NCBI GenBank assembly: GCA_963732875.1
Contig: CAVTBD010000003.1
Location: 248,001-312,000 of the forward strand
Direction: 5' to 3'
DNA from: WHSO01 sp963732875
Lineage (GTDB): Bacteria; Pseudomonadota; Alphaproteobacteria; SMXQ01
Length of the DNA: 64,000 bases
Positions 61,711-64,000 of the stretch are shown here, in pieces. The notes under the pieces were generated by a model. That model worked only from the letters and a program-made list of their open reading frames with translations. It searched no databases and was not told where the DNA came from. A program made the position numbers and the translations under genes. Positions within the stretch are counted from its first letter, which is position 1. The number at the start of each line of letters is the position of its first letter.

Positions 61711-62901
61711 ATGTCGGTCGCGTCCATTCCCGCGCGTCAGCAGACCCAGGTGGTCGGGCTGATCAGCTTCGCCCATCTCCTGAGCCACCTCTACATGCTG
61801 GCGCTGCCGCCGCTGTTCCCGCTGATCCACAATGAGCTCGGCGTGGACTATACCGAGCTCGGCCTTGCCATGACCGCCTTCTCGGTCGCCACCGGCACAC
61901 TGCAGACGCCGATGGGGTTCCTGTGCCAGCGTATCGGCGCGCGGCCGGTGTTGATCGGCGGGCTGCTGCTCAACGGCGCCGCCATCGCCCTGGTCGCCTT
62001 CGCGCACGACATCTGGCAGCTCGGCGCGCTCATGTTCCTCGCCGGCGTCGGCAGCTCCGTGTTCCATCCCGCCGATTACGCGATCCTGTCGGGCACCGTC
62101 GAGAAGACCCGCGTGGGGCGCGCCTTCGCCATCCATACCTTCGGTGGCACGGCGGGCTTCGTGCTCGCGCCCGTGGTCATGGTGGCGTTGTCCGCGCTCG
62201 CCGGCTGGCGCGTGGCGGTGCTCGCCGTGGGCGTCGTCGGGGTCCTGGTGTCGCTGGTGATCCTGGCGCTCTCGGGCGTGATCGGCGACAGCGGCGGGCG
62301 CAAGAAGGACGAGGGCCGCACCGGCTGGCGCGAACTGATCGGCTCGCGCCCGATCGTGCTGTTCTTCCTGTTCTACGTCGGCATGGCGGGGGCCAACGCC
62401 GGCATCGCGCAGTTCGGCGTGGCGGCGCTGACCGAGCGCTTCGGCGTCGATCTCGCGCTCGCAAATACGGCGCTCACGGTCTACCTGGTGGCGACCATGG
62501 CGGGCGTACTGCCGGGCGGTTGGCTCGCGGACAAGACCCAGCGCCATACCTTGGTGCTGATCGTGACCGTGGGCTCGGCGGCGGTGATGGTGGCGCTGGT
62601 GGCGACTGGCCTGCCGTTCTGGCTGGCGCTGGTGATGCTGGCGGGCGCCGGCTTCATGCGCGGCGTGGTCAATTCCAGCCGCGACGTGATGGTGCGCGAC
62701 GTGGCCCAGGGGGTCCACGTGGGCACCGTGTTCGCCTTCGTCACCACCGGGTTTCTCGCCGGCCAAGCGGTCGCGCCGGTGGTCTATGGGGTGCTGATCG
62801 ACCACGGCTCGCCGGAAACCGTGTTCTGGGCCTCGGCCGCCTTCTCCGGGCTGTGCCTCGCCAGCCTGTTCGCGCCGGGCGGACGGCCCCGGAGCCCCTG
62901 A
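61711..62901 (+). CDS. Major facilitator superfamily transporter
   Basis: 396 residues, 12 predicted helices. SFAHLLSHLYMLALPPLFPL, FSVATGTLQTPMGFLCQRIG (loop 2-3 region), AGVGSSVFHPADYAILSG (similar to fosmidomycin-resistance-type carriers), FGGTAGFVLAPVVMVALSAL, and in the second half TVYLVATMAGVLPGGWLADK. The SxxFHP element points to the Fsr/YfnC-like branch. Exported substrate unknown. ATG at 61711, 22 bp after the ABC-2 permease stop. Confidence 0.88.
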   Translation: MSVASIPARQQTQVVGLISFAHLLSHLYMLALPPLFPLIHNELGVDYTELGLAMTAFSVATGTLQTPMGFLCQRIGARPVLIGGLLLNGAAIALVAFAHDIWQLGALMFLAGVGSSVFHPADYAILSGTVEKTRVGRAFAIHTFGGTAGFVLAPVVMVALSALAGWRVAVLAVGVVGVLVSLVILALSGVIGDSGGRKKDEGRTGWRELIGSRPIVLFFLFYVGMAGANAGIAQFGVAALTERFGVDLALANTALTVYLVATMAGVLPGGWLADKTQRHTLVLIVTVGSAAVMVALVATGLPFWLALVMLAGAGFMRGVVNSSRDVMVRDVAQGVHVGTVFAFVTTGFLAGQAVAPVVYGVLIDHGSPETVFWASAAFSGLCLASLFAPGGRPRSP

Positions 62902-62941
62902 ATCCGGGCATTCCGGCGGCCCAAGCCGGCTTCGGCCGCCG

Positions 62942-62970
62942 TTGACAGGCCCCCCGTCTCCATGGATACT
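62942..62970 (+). promoter_or_regulatory. Candidate argD promoter
   Basis: TTGACA (62942-62947), 17-base spacer, GATACT (62965-62970), giving a leader of about 70 nt before the GTG at 63050. Confidence 0.55.
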
Positions 62971-63049
62971 CACCGCTTTTTCCGCACAGCCCTTGGGGAA
63001 ATGGGGGCGGCCGGGCGCAAGGCGCGCCCGGTAGTGTAGGAGAGGATTC

Positions 63050-64000
63050 GTGATTTCCGCCGTGATGCCTACCTACGGGCGGGCCGATATCGCCTTCGAG
63101 CGCGGGGAGGGGGCCTACCTCTTCACCGCCGATGGCACGCGCTACCTCGACTTCTGCGCCGGGATCGCGGTCAACGCACTCGGCCATGCCCATCCGCGCC
63201 TGGTCGAGGCGCTGACCGGGCAAGGCGCGAAGCTGTGGCACACCTCCAACATCTTCCGCGTGCCCGGCCAGGAACGGCTGGCCGAGCGGCTGGTGGCCAA
63301 CACCTTCGCCGACACGGTGTTCTTCTGCAATTCGGGCGCTGAAGCGGTCGAATGCGGCATCAAGACCGTGCGCGCCTATTTCGACGCGGTCGGTAAGCCC
63401 GAACGCTATCGCATCATCTGCGCCGAGAACGCCTTCCACGGGCGCACGCTCGCGACCATCGCCGCGGGCGGACAGCCCAAGCTGCTCAAGGGATTTGATC
63501 CGGTGGTCGACGGCTTCGACCATGTCGGCTTCGGCAATCTCAACGAGACCCGGGCCGCGATCACCGAGCAGACCGCGGCGATCCTGATCGAGCCGGTCCA
63601 GGGCGAGGGCGGTATCCTGCCCGCCCAGGAGGACTATCTCGCCGGCCTGCGCGAGATCGCCGACGAATACGGGCTGCTGCTGTTCTTCGACGAGGTGCAG
63701 TGCGGCATGGGCCGCACCGGCAAGTTGTTCGCCTATGAATGGGCCGGTGTGGCGCCCGACGTCATGGCGGTCGCCAAGGGCATCGGCGGCGGCTTCCCGA
63801 TCGGCGCCTGTCTTGCCACCGAGGCCGCGGCCAAGGGCATGGGCGTCGGCGCCCATGGCTCGACCTATGGCGGCAATCCGCTCGCCATGGCGGTTGGCAA
63901 CGCCGTGCTCGACGTGATGCTGGCCGACGGTTTCCTCGCCCATGTGCGCGCGATGGGCGCGCTCCTGCTCGAACGCCTCGCGCCGGTGGTGGCGAAGTAT
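63050..64000 (+). CDS. argD: Acetylornithine aminotransferase (3' partial)
   Basis: 317 codons are present; the gene runs off the right end. PLP-dependent transamination of N-acetylglutamate semialdehyde in arginine synthesis. GTG start at 63050 after AGGAGAGG; begins MISAVMPTYGRADIAFERGE. Motifs: YLDFCAGIAVNALGHAHPRL, FFCNSGAEAVECGIKTVRAY, FHGRTLATIAAGGQPK, LIEPVQGEGGILPAQEDYLA, FFDEVQCGMGRTGKLFAYE (Asp to PLP) and VAKGIGGGFPIGACLAT (PLP-binding Lys ~243). The close family also covers succinylornithine and 4-aminobutyrate enzymes; the GIGGGFPIGACLAT context favours ArgD. Confidence 0.93.
   Translation, partial: MISAVMPTYGRADIAFERGEGAYLFTADGTRYLDFCAGIAVNALGHAHPRLVEALTGQGAKLWHTSNIFRVPGQERLAERLVANTFADTVFFCNSGAEAVECGIKTVRAYFDAVGKPERYRIICAENAFHGRTLATIAAGGQPKLLKGFDPVVDGFDHVGFGNLNETRAAITEQTAAILIEPVQGEGGILPAQEDYLAGLREIADEYGLLLFFDEVQCGMGRTGKLFAYEWAGVAPDVMAVAKGIGGGFPIGACLATEAAAKGMGVGAHGSTYGGNPLAMAVGNAVLDVMLADGFLAHVRAMGALLLERLAPVVAKY

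Overview
The window is a high-GC chromosomal segment, almost certainly from an alphaproteobacterium. The gene orders rpmH-rnpA-yidD-yidC-engB-argB and def-fmt-truA ... dapE-dapD-pyrimidine 5'-nucleotidase, and the presence of a DUF2336 gene, are typical of Rhodospirillales-like alphaproteobacteria. The lineage is inferred from gene content only. There is no rRNA, CRISPR array or prophage. One tRNA gene is present, tRNA-Arg(ACG).

Layout. Bases 1-6036 hold the end of bioA, an ABC exporter, a tripartite-tricarboxylate (TctC/Bug) binding protein and two tandem TauD-type dioxygenases, each with a copy of the same promoter. At 6.4 kb is an outer-membrane protein. Bases 7166-11077 are visibly lower in GC and hold the wreck of a Schlafen/AlbA_2-domain gene. 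That gene is split by a complete 2.9-kb IS1595-family transposon (24-bp perfect inverted repeats, 8-bp target duplication) carrying extra cargo: a RelA/SpoT-domain protein, a 48-residue protein overlapping it, and a 152-residue unknown. A second lesion, an inversion of about 210 bp, lies in the same broken gene. From 11.1 to 21.1 kb come rmuC, def, fmt, truA, an unknown gene, an amino-acid-type binding protein, dapE, dapD and a HAD nucleotidase. Palindromic repeats are dense from 12.2 to 17.5 kb.

From 21.3 to 26.0 kb is a coupled c-di-GMP operon (PAS-EAL, PAS-GAF-GGDEF, DUF2336). From 26.0 to 30.3 kb lies the argB-engB-yidC-yidD-rnpA-rpmH cluster on the minus strand, with a good sigma-70-type promoter before rpmH. 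From 30.6 to 36.0 kb is a coupled run: VTT membrane protein, FAD disulfide oxidoreductase, histidine kinase, PEP-mutase-like lyase and trans-aconitate methyltransferase. Then follow ggt, panB-panC, a cupin/isochorismatase pair, a lipoprotein, tRNA-Arg, an FMN alpha-hydroxyacid dehydrogenase with a methyltransferase, a MliC-like lipoprotein, malonyl-CoA synthetase, small membrane proteins, a VOC protein, an FAH-family hydrolase, a CorA/ZntB transporter, two MscS channels, an Atm1-type exporter, a TPR/glycosyltransferase-like protein with a DUF6165 partner, an ArsC-like protein, recX, an ABC-2 permease, an MFS transporter, and argD running off the right end.

Two repeat families stand out. Family 1 consists of short palindromes built on TCGTCATTCCCGCG...CGGGAATCC and related TCATGGCCGG/TCATGCCCCG arms, with ten copies between 6 and 17.5 kb. 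Family 2 is an element of about 110 bp made of two adjacent hairpins, with three copies at 20.2, 47.8 and 60.1 kb whose stems show compensatory changes. Five genes carry apparent single-base frameshifts. Nearly all are +1 insertions and one is in the housekeeping gene fmt, so sequence error is the likelier cause.
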